The notes under the pieces: generated by a model
What the model was told of the DNA's origin: nothing
Databases searched by the model: none
The model's input: the letters and a program-made list of their open reading frames with translations, nothing else
Part shown: piece by piece, positions 1-5,976 of the stretch
Layout of the letters: each line of letters opens with the position of its first letter
Position numbering within the stretch: position 1 is the first letter of the stretch
Made by a program: the position numbers and the translations under genes
NCBI GenBank assembly: GCA_919903585.1
Contig: CAKKST010000094.1
Coordinates: forward strand, 1-9,474
Reading direction: 5' to 3'
Length of the DNA stretch: 9,474 bases
Origin: Nitrospiria bacterium
GTDB lineage: Bacteria > Nitrospirota > CAKKRA01 > 9FT-COMBO-42-15

Positions 1-1639
1 GCTCATGCACTGTTGAGGTCACCTCTTCAACGGCTGTTGCAGACATCTCATTGCTTCGCGCTGACTGCTCTGCTGTCGCTGCTATCTGGCTGCTTGCTGA
101 GGCTATCTGGTCTGAGCCTTCTCTTAGTTCTAATACAATATTGCGCAGGCCTGTAATCATTTTCTTACAGGCATTGCTTAGCGCGTCCTTTTCTGATTTT
201 GGCGTTATGTCATTCCGCAGGTCTCCTTCAGCAATGGCCTCTGAAACCTTTGCCATTTCTTTGAGGTATAAGACCATGTCCTTAAATGCATTTCCAAGGA
301 CATCTCTTTCAGATTTTGGAGATACATCCATATTTAAATCCCCCTGTGCTATGGCATCGGCTGTATGCGCCATGGACTTAAGATACACGGTCATATTTTT
401 AAAGGCGTTGCCCAGAACATCCTTTTCAGATTTTGGGGCCACTTCAACATTTAAGTCTCCTTCTTTTATCGCACCTGCCGCATGGGCCATGTTTTTCAGA
501 TATACAATCATTTCTCTGAATGCATTGGCCAGTATCCCAACTTCATCCTTTGACCTCATCTCCACATCCACATTCAGATCCCCTGTTGCAATCTTCTGTG
601 AAGACTCTGCCATCTTATAGAGAGGTTTCACAATACTCCAGATAATGAGGTAGGCCATAAAGCCGGCAACAAGGACTGTAATAACCGTGACGGCTATATA
701 AATCATTAATGCAAACCTTGCCGTTTTTTTAAGCTCTTCGGCCTTCAGATTCAAATCCTTTGCAAATTTATCTTCCACCTCTTTCAGGAGGTCTATCTTG
801 CCCGTCATCATCTTGAACCAGTAGCTGGGATCGATCCCAAAGCCTCCGCGGTCCGCCTTCTCAAGGGCAATCTTTCTCATCCTTGCGACCTCATCTATAA
901 ACTGACCCTGCAACTTGTTCCTGTAAAATTCTTTCTGCTCTGATGTTGCAAGGGAAAAAAACATGTTTGTATAGAGCTCCTGCCCGGTTACGAATGAGGC
1001 AAATTTGTTGAACGCTCCAGGGTCAAACCTGTTCTGCACAAAAGCTCTGCTCAGGAAAGCCCTCTCCTTTCCTGCCATCTCCTTTGCTAATAGGAGGTTG
1101 GTATAAACAGATGTTATTGCAGAAATCTCTGCACTGGTGCTCACCTTAGCTATGTGGGCAATAATGTACAGAAAAGAATCATTCATTTTGGAGTAATACT
1201 CAAACATCTCTCCTCCAGAGGCCGTCAGTCTATCAATGGATGCCCGCTTTTCTTTAATCTCGTCAAGGCCCCTTAATGCACTGTCAATGGTGCTTTTGAA
1301 AACAACCCCGAATTGGCTTGGGTCAAAACCCTTCAGAGACGCATGGATATCCGTTATCATCTTGTCCGTCTCTATTCTCTGCGAAGAGAGCTCTGAAGCG
1401 AATGCTTTTCCTTTGCCACCCAGGAAAAGGGCTGTAGCGCCTCTTTCTTTCTGAAGCTCGTGGACCAGCGAGCCTACCTTGACAGCAAGGTCTGAAAGGA
1501 CATCTACTATCTTCATCTCCCCGGATAATCTCGATTTCTCAAGTATCCCACTGCCTGAGAAAAAGAGGAGACCTGCTATTGGAAAGATGAGCATCAGGAT
1601 AAGTTTATTTCTTATCTTTAGGTTGTTTATGAAATTCAT
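1..1639 (-). CDS. Methyl-accepting chemotaxis protein with NIT domain and tandem HAMP units (C-terminus cut off)
   Basis: Transmembrane chemoreceptor that should pass a ligand signal through CheW to a CheA kinase. About 546 codons are visible from the ATG at 1639; AGGAGGG lies just upstream. A first membrane segment spans about residues 13-32. The following domain contains HELQKERGATALFLGGKG (60-77), the hallmark of the NIT nitrate/nitrite-sensing family, and runs to about 305. A second membrane segment (about 309-334) leads to a HAMP domain starting at the K338-P339 turn. Three more HAMP-like units follow, with repeated GDL starts at D354, D395, D434 and D473. The Ala/Ser-rich helix after about residue 510 is the beginning of the MCP signalling domain; the methylation helices and hairpin tip lie outside the window. 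It is 52 bp downstream of cheW and probably cotranscribed with it. The MCP assignment is firm. NIT ligand specificity is a family property and was not shown here. Confidence 0.92.
   Translation of the reverse strand, partial: MNFINNLKIRNKLILMLIFPIAGLLFFSGSGILEKSRLSGEMKIVDVLSDLAVKVGSLVHELQKERGATALFLGGKGKAFASELSSQRIETDKMITDIHASLKGFDPSQFGVVFKSTIDSALRGLDEIKEKRASIDRLTASGGEMFEYYSKMNDSFLYIIAHIAKVSTSAEISAITSVYTNLLLAKEMAGKERAFLSRAFVQNRFDPGAFNKFASFVTGQELYTNMFFSLATSEQKEFYRNKLQGQFIDEVARMRKIALEKADRGGFGIDPSYWFKMMTGKIDLLKEVEDKFAKDLNLKAEELKKTARFALMIYIAVTVITVLVAGFMAYLIIWSIVKPLYKMAESSQKIATGDLNVDVEMRSKDEVGILANAFREMIVYLKNMAHAAGAIKEGDLNVEVAPKSEKDVLGNAFKNMTVYLKSMAHTADAIAQGDLNMDVSPKSERDVLGNAFKDMVLYLKEMAKVSEAIAEGDLRNDITPKSEKDALSNACKKMITGLRNIVLELREGSDQIASASSQIAATAEQSARSNEMSATAVEEVTSTVHE
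107..580 (-). repeat. Tandem 117-bp repeat encoding the poly-HAMP chain
   Basis: Inside the chemoreceptor gene, a unit of 39 codons is repeated. The motif TCAGATTTTGG (plus-strand view) recurs at 426 and 309, and as TCTGATTTTGG at 192, exactly 117 bp apart. The protein units share the pattern GDLNxxVxPKSExDVLGNAFKxM. A more divergent first unit (458-580, 123 bp) belongs to the membrane-proximal HAMP. The similarity is visible in DNA as well as protein, which suggests internal duplication. Confidence 0.85.
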
Positions 1640-1663
1640 ATTACCCTCCTTAATAAGTTAAGA

Positions 1664-1688
1664 GGGCGAGGCATCGCCTCGCCCCTAC
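1664..1688 (-). repeat. Palindromic intergenic repeat, GTAGGGGCGA type (copy 1)
   Basis: Perfect 9-bp arms GGGCGAGGC (1664-1672) and GCCTCGCCC (1676-1684) enclose a 3-nt loop. On the minus strand the element begins GTAGGGGCGA and ends TCGCCC. The same flank is seen in the palindrome at 4006-4031, so this is a dispersed family and not a one-off terminator. It occupies most of the 52-bp cheW-mcp spacer and would form a strong mRNA hairpin between the two genes. No T-run follows, so rho-independent termination is unlikely. Confidence 0.8.
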
Positions 1689-1691
1689 AAT

Positions 1692-2186
1692 TTATGCATT
1701 TAATGCTGCGGCCTCTTTATTTGCTTCATTGTTGACTTTAGCAGCTATCTGCCGCCATTCACCATTATTTAACACCTTTTTTATATCAAGGAGTATTATT
1801 ATCCTCTCCCCTATCTTTCCGACGCCTGTGATATAATCTATCCCGATGCCTGAGACCATATCAGGCGGAGGCTCTATGGAGTCTGCAGGAAGACGGAGGA
1901 CTTCGGATGCGGCATCAACAAGAAGGCCGACAACCCTTCCATCCATCTCTGCTACAAGGATCCTGCTTGCCTTTGTCCTGTCCACCCTGCCGAGGCGGAA
2001 CCTCTTTTTCAGGTCTATAACAGAGACTATCCTTCCCCTCAGGTTTATTACACCTTCAATAAAGTCAGGCGTATCCGGCACCTTTACTATCTCAGGCACC
2101 CTTACTATCTCTTTAACATTGGAGATATCAACTCCAAATAACTCCTTCCCGATTTTAAATCCAACAGTCTGAAGGCTCTTACTCAT
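1692..2186 (-). CDS. cheW: Chemotaxis coupling protein CheW
   Basis: Scaffold protein of 164 residues that links chemoreceptors to the CheA kinase. The sequence shows the typical CheW-like SH3-type fold signature: GxxLFGVDISNVKEIV near the N-terminus, FIEGVINLRGRIVSVIDLKKRF in the middle, then a stretch ending in the KIGERIIILLDIKKVL strand. Length is normal for CheW. The start is set at 2186 (MSKSLQT) because AAGGGAGAC sits at good spacing. An in-frame ATG at 2279 would add 31 Cys-rich residues not typical of CheW and lacks a convincing ribosome site. The downstream neighbour is the NIT-domain chemoreceptor; a sigma-54 promoter match lies about 145 nt upstream. No other che genes are visible, so this is probably a dedicated or auxiliary coupler. 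Confidence 0.93.
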   Translation of the reverse strand: MSKSLQTVGFKIGKELFGVDISNVKEIVRVPEIVKVPDTPDFIEGVINLRGRIVSVIDLKKRFRLGRVDRTKASRILVAEMDGRVVGLLVDAASEVLRLPADSIEPPPDMVSGIGIDYITGVGKIGERIIILLDIKKVLNNGEWRQIAAKVNNEANKEAAALNA

Positions 2187-2253
2187 TCTTGTCTCCCTTA
2201 ATTTGCTCCGAAAATCCCCAATTGCATTATCCCGGCAGCAATGTAGGCACGAA

Positions 2254-2276
2254 TCCCTGCTTAATACATGCAGGGA
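2254..2276 (-). other. Stem-loop in the cheW leader
   Basis: Inverted repeat TCCCTGC (2254-2260) and GCAGGGA (2270-2276) with a 9-nt loop. If transcription starts near 2332 from the sigma-54 promoter, this hairpin would sit in the roughly 145-nt untranslated leader of the cheW mRNA. Any role in translation or mRNA stability is speculative. Confidence 0.4.
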
Positions 2277-2342
2277 CATGTTTATTCGTGCAAAATATAA
2301 TCCTTATTTAAACCACAGAATAAACCATGCTACATATTACAA

Positions 2343-2358
2343 AGCAATTATCGTGCCA
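2343..2358 (-). promoter_or_regulatory. Sigma-54 (-24/-12) promoter for cheW-mcp
   Basis: The minus strand reads TGGCACGATAATTGCT, which matches the RpoN consensus TGGCACG-N4-TTGCW at every defined position, with GG and GC separated by exactly 10 bp. The predicted start is near 2332. It lies in the noncoding gap between the NtrC-family regulator and cheW and points toward cheW. A sigma-54 promoter needs an AAA+ activator of the type encoded immediately upstream. Confidence 0.87.
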
Positions 2359-2474
2359 TCAAGACTTTTATAATTGTCAGATAATCATAGCGCTTGTTTT
2401 AAAAGGTGAATATAAAACAGGAAGGTAATATTTTTTTGAGTGTAAGTAAATTTTAGGCAGAAAATATGTTAAGT

Positions 2475-2504
2475 TTCTGAACTGTGGTTGTTAATATTCT
2501 GAAC
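2475..2504. promoter_or_regulatory. Candidate activator-binding direct repeat
   Basis: The octamer TTCTGAAC occurs at 2475-2482 and again at 2497-2504, start to start 22 bp, about two helical turns. It lies roughly 143-172 bp upstream of the predicted sigma-54 start at 2332, a typical enhancer distance for NtrC-family activators. No matching site is obvious upstream of the other sigma-54 promoter, so assignment to the neighbouring regulator is inference. Confidence 0.35.
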
Positions 2505-2508
2505 AGTG

Positions 2509-3888
2509 TTACTCTTTTTCTATCTCGTAGTCCTTCAGTTTTTTCCACAGCGTGGTGCGGGAGATGCCCAGATTCTTTGCTGCAAGGCTTTTATTGCCCA
2601 TTGCATCGTTCAGTGACTTTATTATCAAATTCCTTTCAACAGCATCCAAAGAACCGCCTCCCTGCGCAGCAGGCGATTCAGATTGTATGGGGCTAACAGC
2701 CCTTTTTTGCTCAGCATACACTATCTCCGGCGGAAGGAGGTTTGGATTGATAGCGCTGTCTTCTGCAAGGATTATTGCACGTTCAACAACATTCTTTAAT
2801 TCCCTTATATTCCCCGGCCAGTGATATGAGAGAAGCAGCCTCTCCGCATCTTTGGAAAATCCTTTTACTTTCTTCCTGAATTCCCTGTTAAACTGGCTGA
2901 CAAACATAATCAAAAGAGACGGTATATCTTCCTTCCTCTCCCTCAGCGGAGGTATAAAGATCGGCATTACATTTAGCCTGTAAAAAAGGTCCTCCCTGAA
3001 TCTCCCTGCCTTCACCTCTACAGGAAGATCCCTGTTTGTTGTTGCTATTATCCTTACATCAGTGGTTATATCCCTTGCGCCGCCGATCCTCATAAATGTC
3101 TGTGTCTCAATCACACGAAGCAGCTTTGGCTGGAGATTTATGTCCATCTCGCCAATCTCGTCAAGGAGGATTGTGCCGTTATTTGCAAGCTCAAAGAGGC
3201 CCTTCTTGGAATTCCTTGCATCTGTAAATGCGCCCTTTTCATAACCAAAGAGCTCTGCCTCAAGCATTGTATCTGGTATGGCAACGCAGTTTATCTTTAC
3301 AAACGGGCCTGATGCCCTCTGGCTCTTATAATGGATGAGATTGGCGATTATCTCCTTGCCGGCGCCGCTCTCTCCCTGAATTAGGACGGATGTCCTTGGC
3401 GTTTGGCTGATCTTATGCACCAGACCTGTAATCTCAAACATCTTTGGGCTCTCTGCAACAATCCCAGTAAGATGCATATCCTCCTTCTGCTTTAGGCGGA
3501 TATGCTCTACCTCCTCCCTCAACCTCCGATGCTCCAGAGCCTTATTTATATTAATCACCATCTCTTCATATTCAAAGGGCTTCAATATATAATCATATGC
3601 GCCCATCTTCATCGCCTCAACAGAGGTGCGGATATCGCCAAAGGCAGTCATAATTATTACTGGGATGCTTGCGTCAATCCTTTTAATCTCCTCTAACATC
3701 TTCAGGCCATTTGTATCGGGAAGCTGAAAGTCCAAGAGGACAAGGTCTATAACATTATTTTTTATTAATGAAAGCCCCTTTGCGCCATCCTCGGCAGTAA
3801 GCACATGAAACCCCTTTGCGCCAAGCCCGTGGGAAAGGGAAAAGCGGAGCGTCTCTTCATCCTCAATAATTAGTATTGTGTTAGCCAT
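2509..3888 (-). CDS. NtrC-family sigma-54-dependent response regulator
   Basis: Transcription activator of 459 residues with three domains in the usual order. The receiver (about 1-120) has the acidic pair E9-D10, phosphoacceptor D53, T81 and K103. The AAA+ sigma-54 interaction domain (about 140-380) has Walker A GESGAGKE (172-179), an intact sigma-54-contacting GAFTDA loop (219-224) and Walker B GTILLDEIGEM (238-248). A Fis-type helix-turn-helix closes the protein (about 415-455, NKSLAAKNLGISRTTLWKKL). All catalytic residues look intact, so it should hydrolyse ATP to open RpoN promoters once phosphorylated. ATG at 3888 follows GAGGT. The partner kinase is the next gene upstream, 202 bp away. 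Its regulon is not proven, but two sigma-54 promoter matches lie within the locus. It lacks the GAF sensor domain of NorR, so it is not a NorR ortholog. Confidence 0.95.
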   Translation of the reverse strand: MANTILIIEDEETLRFSLSHGLGAKGFHVLTAEDGAKGLSLIKNNVIDLVLLDFQLPDTNGLKMLEEIKRIDASIPVIIMTAFGDIRTSVEAMKMGAYDYILKPFEYEEMVININKALEHRRLREEVEHIRLKQKEDMHLTGIVAESPKMFEITGLVHKISQTPRTSVLIQGESGAGKEIIANLIHYKSQRASGPFVKINCVAIPDTMLEAELFGYEKGAFTDARNSKKGLFELANNGTILLDEIGEMDINLQPKLLRVIETQTFMRIGGARDITTDVRIIATTNRDLPVEVKAGRFREDLFYRLNVMPIFIPPLRERKEDIPSLLIMFVSQFNREFRKKVKGFSKDAERLLLSYHWPGNIRELKNVVERAIILAEDSAINPNLLPPEIVYAEQKRAVSPIQSESPAAQGGGSLDAVERNLIIKSLNDAMGNKSLAAKNLGISRTTLWKKLKDYEIEKE

Positions 3889-3942
3889 CTTAGAACCTCA
3901 AGGTTTTATAATACCTCGGCAAAAATGCCGCCCTTGTCCGTC

Positions 3943-3985
3943 ATTCCTGCCCCGTATCAAGTACGGGGTAAACTCCAGCAGGAAT
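3943..3985. repeat. Nested palindromic repeat, GTCATTCCTGC...GCAGGAATCC type
   Basis: Outer arms ATTCCTGC (3943-3950) and GCAGGAAT (3978-3985) enclose an inner hairpin CCCCGTA (3950-3956) and TACGGGG (3962-3968). This resembles a dispersed intergenic repeat I recognise from many environmental bacterial genomes. It fills part of the 202-bp gap between the kinase and regulator genes, next to a second, unrelated palindrome. Confidence 0.75.
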
Positions 3986-4005
3986 CCAGACGCCATCCCA
4001 CATTC

Positions 4006-4031
4006 GTAGGGGCGACCCTGTGTGGTCGCCC
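4006..4031 (+). repeat. Palindromic intergenic repeat, GTAGGGGCGA type (copy 2)
   Basis: GTAGGGGCGA (4006-4015) begins the element. Arms GGGCGACC (4010-4017) and GGTCGCCC (4024-4031) flank a 6-nt loop. It shares the GTAGGGGCGA head and TCGCCC tail with the copy at 1664-1688, which lies in the opposite orientation, while loop and inner stem differ. This is the pattern of a REP-like family under stem-preserving drift. Confidence 0.75.
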
Positions 4032-4090
4032 TCAAATAATGAGGCAAAAACAAGGGCAAACTATCCTACAGCAGCCATGCAGAACCGCCC

Positions 4091-5278
4091 TTACAGGAAA
4101 GCCGGAAGGGTAAGGATAACAGTAGTCCCTCTCTTATCGCTGCTCCTTATATCAATCCTGCTGTTATTCTTTATCATAATCTGTTTACAGATACAAAGGC
4201 CAATTCCTGTCGCCGCTCTCTTTGTGGTAAAAAAAGGATTAAAAATCTTATCCATGTTCTCCTGAGATATCCCATTGCCTGTATCTGTTATCTCTACAAA
4301 TACAACAGTCTCCCTCCCATCCCTTGTTGCCTTAATCCTGTTATTGCCGCTGCCAGCGCTGCCATTTTCATAGATTACATTTGTATTGGTCTTTACAGAT
4401 ACCATCCCTCCCTCTGGCATTGCCTGAATGGCATTTAGAAATATGTTCATCAGCACCTGTTCAATCTGATTATCATCAACATAGACCTGCGGCGCCTGTA
4501 TTGAGAAATCCTTTTTGAATATAACATTATTATTTTTAAATTGTGGCGCTATTAAAAGGCAGACGCTGTCAATGATTGCCTCAATATTATGATTTGCAGA
4601 ATGCGGCTCAGAGGGTCTGGCAAAATTAAAGAACCTTTTTAACAGATTATCTATCCTGTCTATCTCCTTTGTAATCCTGCTTGTAAGCTGATGCCGCTGA
4701 TCATTTGCATCCATGCCCTCTTCAAGCACCTGCGCAGAGGCCTTAATGCCGGCAAGCGGATTTCTTATCTCATGGGCAAGGCCGGCCGTTATCTGGCTCA
4801 ATGTTGTGAGTTTGTCTATCTGCCGCATGTAGCCCTCCATCCTTTTAATCTCTGTAAGGTCGCGGAAGGTTATGATTGAACCGGTAAAGCTATTGTCATT
4901 CCCCTTAAAATGGGTAACAGTAAAACCTATAGGAATCTTTACCTTGTCCTTTGTTACAAAATCAAGTTCATTCCTCGGCATTACCCTGTCCTTTAGGGTG
5001 AGAAAATCATTAAGTGTATAACGTCTCTCTTCTACTGGAAAGAGCGATGTGATCTCTTTGCCTATAAGGTCGCTGCACCCATATCCCAGTGTCTTGCAGG
5101 CAGCGTCATTTAAATATATTATCCTGCCCCCGTCAGTTATCATCAAGCAGGTGCTCATATTTTGTATAATATCCTTATGAAAATCCAGACTCCTTTTAAT
5201 CTCACTCAGCCTTTTCTTAGCGCCCTTTTTATTTTTACTGTTATGGGCAATCATCTTTTTTATCCCGCATTGCCTCAT
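4091..5278 (-). CDS. Soluble PAS-domain sensor histidine kinase (NtrB-like)
   Basis: Sensor kinase of 395 residues with no membrane segment, so it should sense a cytoplasmic or membrane-diffusible signal. A PAS domain spans about 32-145 (MITDGGRIIYLNDAACKTLGY through TGSIITFRDLTE). The dimerisation and phosphoacceptor domain carries the H box LAHEIRNPL with H169. The ATPase domain shows the N box NIFLNAIQAM (N282), G1 box DTGNGI (332-337), F box NPFFTTK and G2 box GIGL. All catalytic boxes are intact. The start at 5278 has AGGGG upstream; the internal ATG nine codons in is an alternative with a weaker site. The NtrC-family regulator follows on the same strand after a repeat-filled gap, so the two very likely form a cognate pair. 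No heme- or metal-binding motif can be read in the PAS domain. The ligand is unknown. Confidence 0.93.
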   Translation of the reverse strand: MRQCGIKKMIAHNSKNKKGAKKRLSEIKRSLDFHKDIIQNMSTCLMITDGGRIIYLNDAACKTLGYGCSDLIGKEITSLFPVEERRYTLNDFLTLKDRVMPRNELDFVTKDKVKIPIGFTVTHFKGNDNSFTGSIITFRDLTEIKRMEGYMRQIDKLTTLSQITAGLAHEIRNPLAGIKASAQVLEEGMDANDQRHQLTSRITKEIDRIDNLLKRFFNFARPSEPHSANHNIEAIIDSVCLLIAPQFKNNNVIFKKDFSIQAPQVYVDDNQIEQVLMNIFLNAIQAMPEGGMVSVKTNTNVIYENGSAGSGNNRIKATRDGRETVVFVEITDTGNGISQENMDKIFNPFFTTKRAATGIGLCICKQIMIKNNSRIDIRSSDKRGTTVILTLPAFL

Positions 5279-5316
5279 GGCATATCCCCTGATATTAATA
5301 TAAGGCCGAAATCATA

Positions 5317-5332
5317 AATAGAATTTTCTATT
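5317..5332. promoter_or_regulatory. Small perfect palindrome upstream of the kinase gene
   Basis: AATAGAA (5317-5323) and TTCTATT (5326-5332) are separated by 2 bp, within the 102-bp hemerythrin-kinase spacer and about 40 bp before the kinase ATG. The compact symmetry would suit an operator, but AT-rich DNA yields such palindromes by chance. Confidence 0.2.
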
Positions 5333-5380
5333 CTTGCGCTTGCTGACAGGCAGTCAAAAAGAAATGTATAAAAGAAATGA

Positions 5381-5785
5381 TCACATCTTGGTCTTCAAAA
5401 ATGCCCCTAATGCCTTATCCACCTTGCGTATATGGTTTATAATCCAATCAACAATATTCTTCTGCACCTTAAGTGTTAAAGGCAAGGTCACACCGCCTGA
5501 CTCAAATTCCTTTTTTAGGTCAGAAAGATTTTTTAAATATATCTCATGCTGCGCCTTATGGGACTGATACTCGGGGTATTTGTGTTTGGTCATAAATCCC
5601 TCTTCTGCCCCAAAGTGCGTTAATACATAATCCTCCAAGAACTTAATTACATTACCAACCTCCTGCATACCAGCGCCTTGATTCATAGCATCAAGGAAGC
5701 TGTTTATCCTGTTAAACAACTCCTTATGCTGGTTATCAATCTCATCTACACCTACGGCTATGTCATTAGTCCAATTTATTGACAT
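5381..5785 (-). CDS. Bacteriohemerythrin
   Basis: Single-domain diiron protein of 134 residues, normal length for the family, that reversibly binds O2 and in some bacteria delivers or buffers O2 or NO. The complete ligand set is present in canonical spacing: H20 (DNQHKELF), H57 and E61 (HFGAEE), H76 and H80 (HKAQH), H118 and D123 (HIRKVD). There is no signal peptide or membrane segment, so it is cytoplasmic. AAGGAGG precedes the ATG at good spacing. It lies between the NOR-like catalytic subunit gene and the histidine kinase gene, all on one strand. This suggests a link to O2 or NO handling, though a separate promoter cannot be excluded across the 191-bp repeat-containing gap upstream. Confidence 0.95.
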   Translation of the reverse strand: MSINWTNDIAVGVDEIDNQHKELFNRINSFLDAMNQGAGMQEVGNVIKFLEDYVLTHFGAEEGFMTKHKYPEYQSHKAQHEIYLKNLSDLKKEFESGGVTLPLTLKVQKNIVDWIINHIRKVDKALGAFLKTKM

Positions 5786-5907
5786 GAAAATCCTCCTTTA
5801 TCCTTCACCTCCCCTTCCTGTAAAATATACCAAAGGATTTGAATTTTGGCAAATGAATGGATAAAAAAGGCTTTATTTTCCGAGATATATAAATTTATAG
5901 GGGTAAT

Positions 5908-5963
5908 GCCCCGCATCCCTCACACTCCCCTCTTGGGAGAGGGTAAAGGGAGAGGGGCGGGGC
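5908..5963. repeat. Nested GC-rich palindrome downstream of the NOR-like gene
   Basis: Outer arms GCCCCGC (5908-5914) and GCGGGGC (5957-5963) enclose inner arms CCCCTCT (5927-5933) and AGAGGGG (5951-5957). The internal GGGAGAGGG-type sequence resembles another common dispersed intergenic repeat. It starts 14 bp past the stop of the NOR-like gene, so it could protect or attenuate that mRNA 3' end, but no T-run follows on the minus strand. Confidence 0.65.
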
Positions 5964-5976
5964 TTAGGGGGTGATT

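Noticed and set aside
107..457. CRISPR-like or satellite array because of the regular 117-bp period
   Set aside because: The period is a whole number of codons and the repeat encodes HAMP units within one open frame.
51..620. Plus-strand open frame of 189 codons
   Set aside because: It lies antisense to the HAMP repeat region of the chemoreceptor; its repetitive protein is only the mirror of the 117-bp repeat.
2187..2279. N-terminal extension of CheW from the ATG at 2279
   Set aside because: The 31 added residues are Cys-rich, unlike CheW, and the ATG lacks a ribosome site; 2186 has a good one and begins the conserved domain.
2509..3888. NorR ortholog
   Set aside because: The N-terminus is a phosphoacceptor receiver domain with D53, T81 and K103, not the GAF domain of NorR.
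5908..5963. Rho-independent terminator after the NOR-like gene
   Set aside because: The stems are strong, but no T-run follows on the transcribed strand; the element fits a dispersed repeat better.
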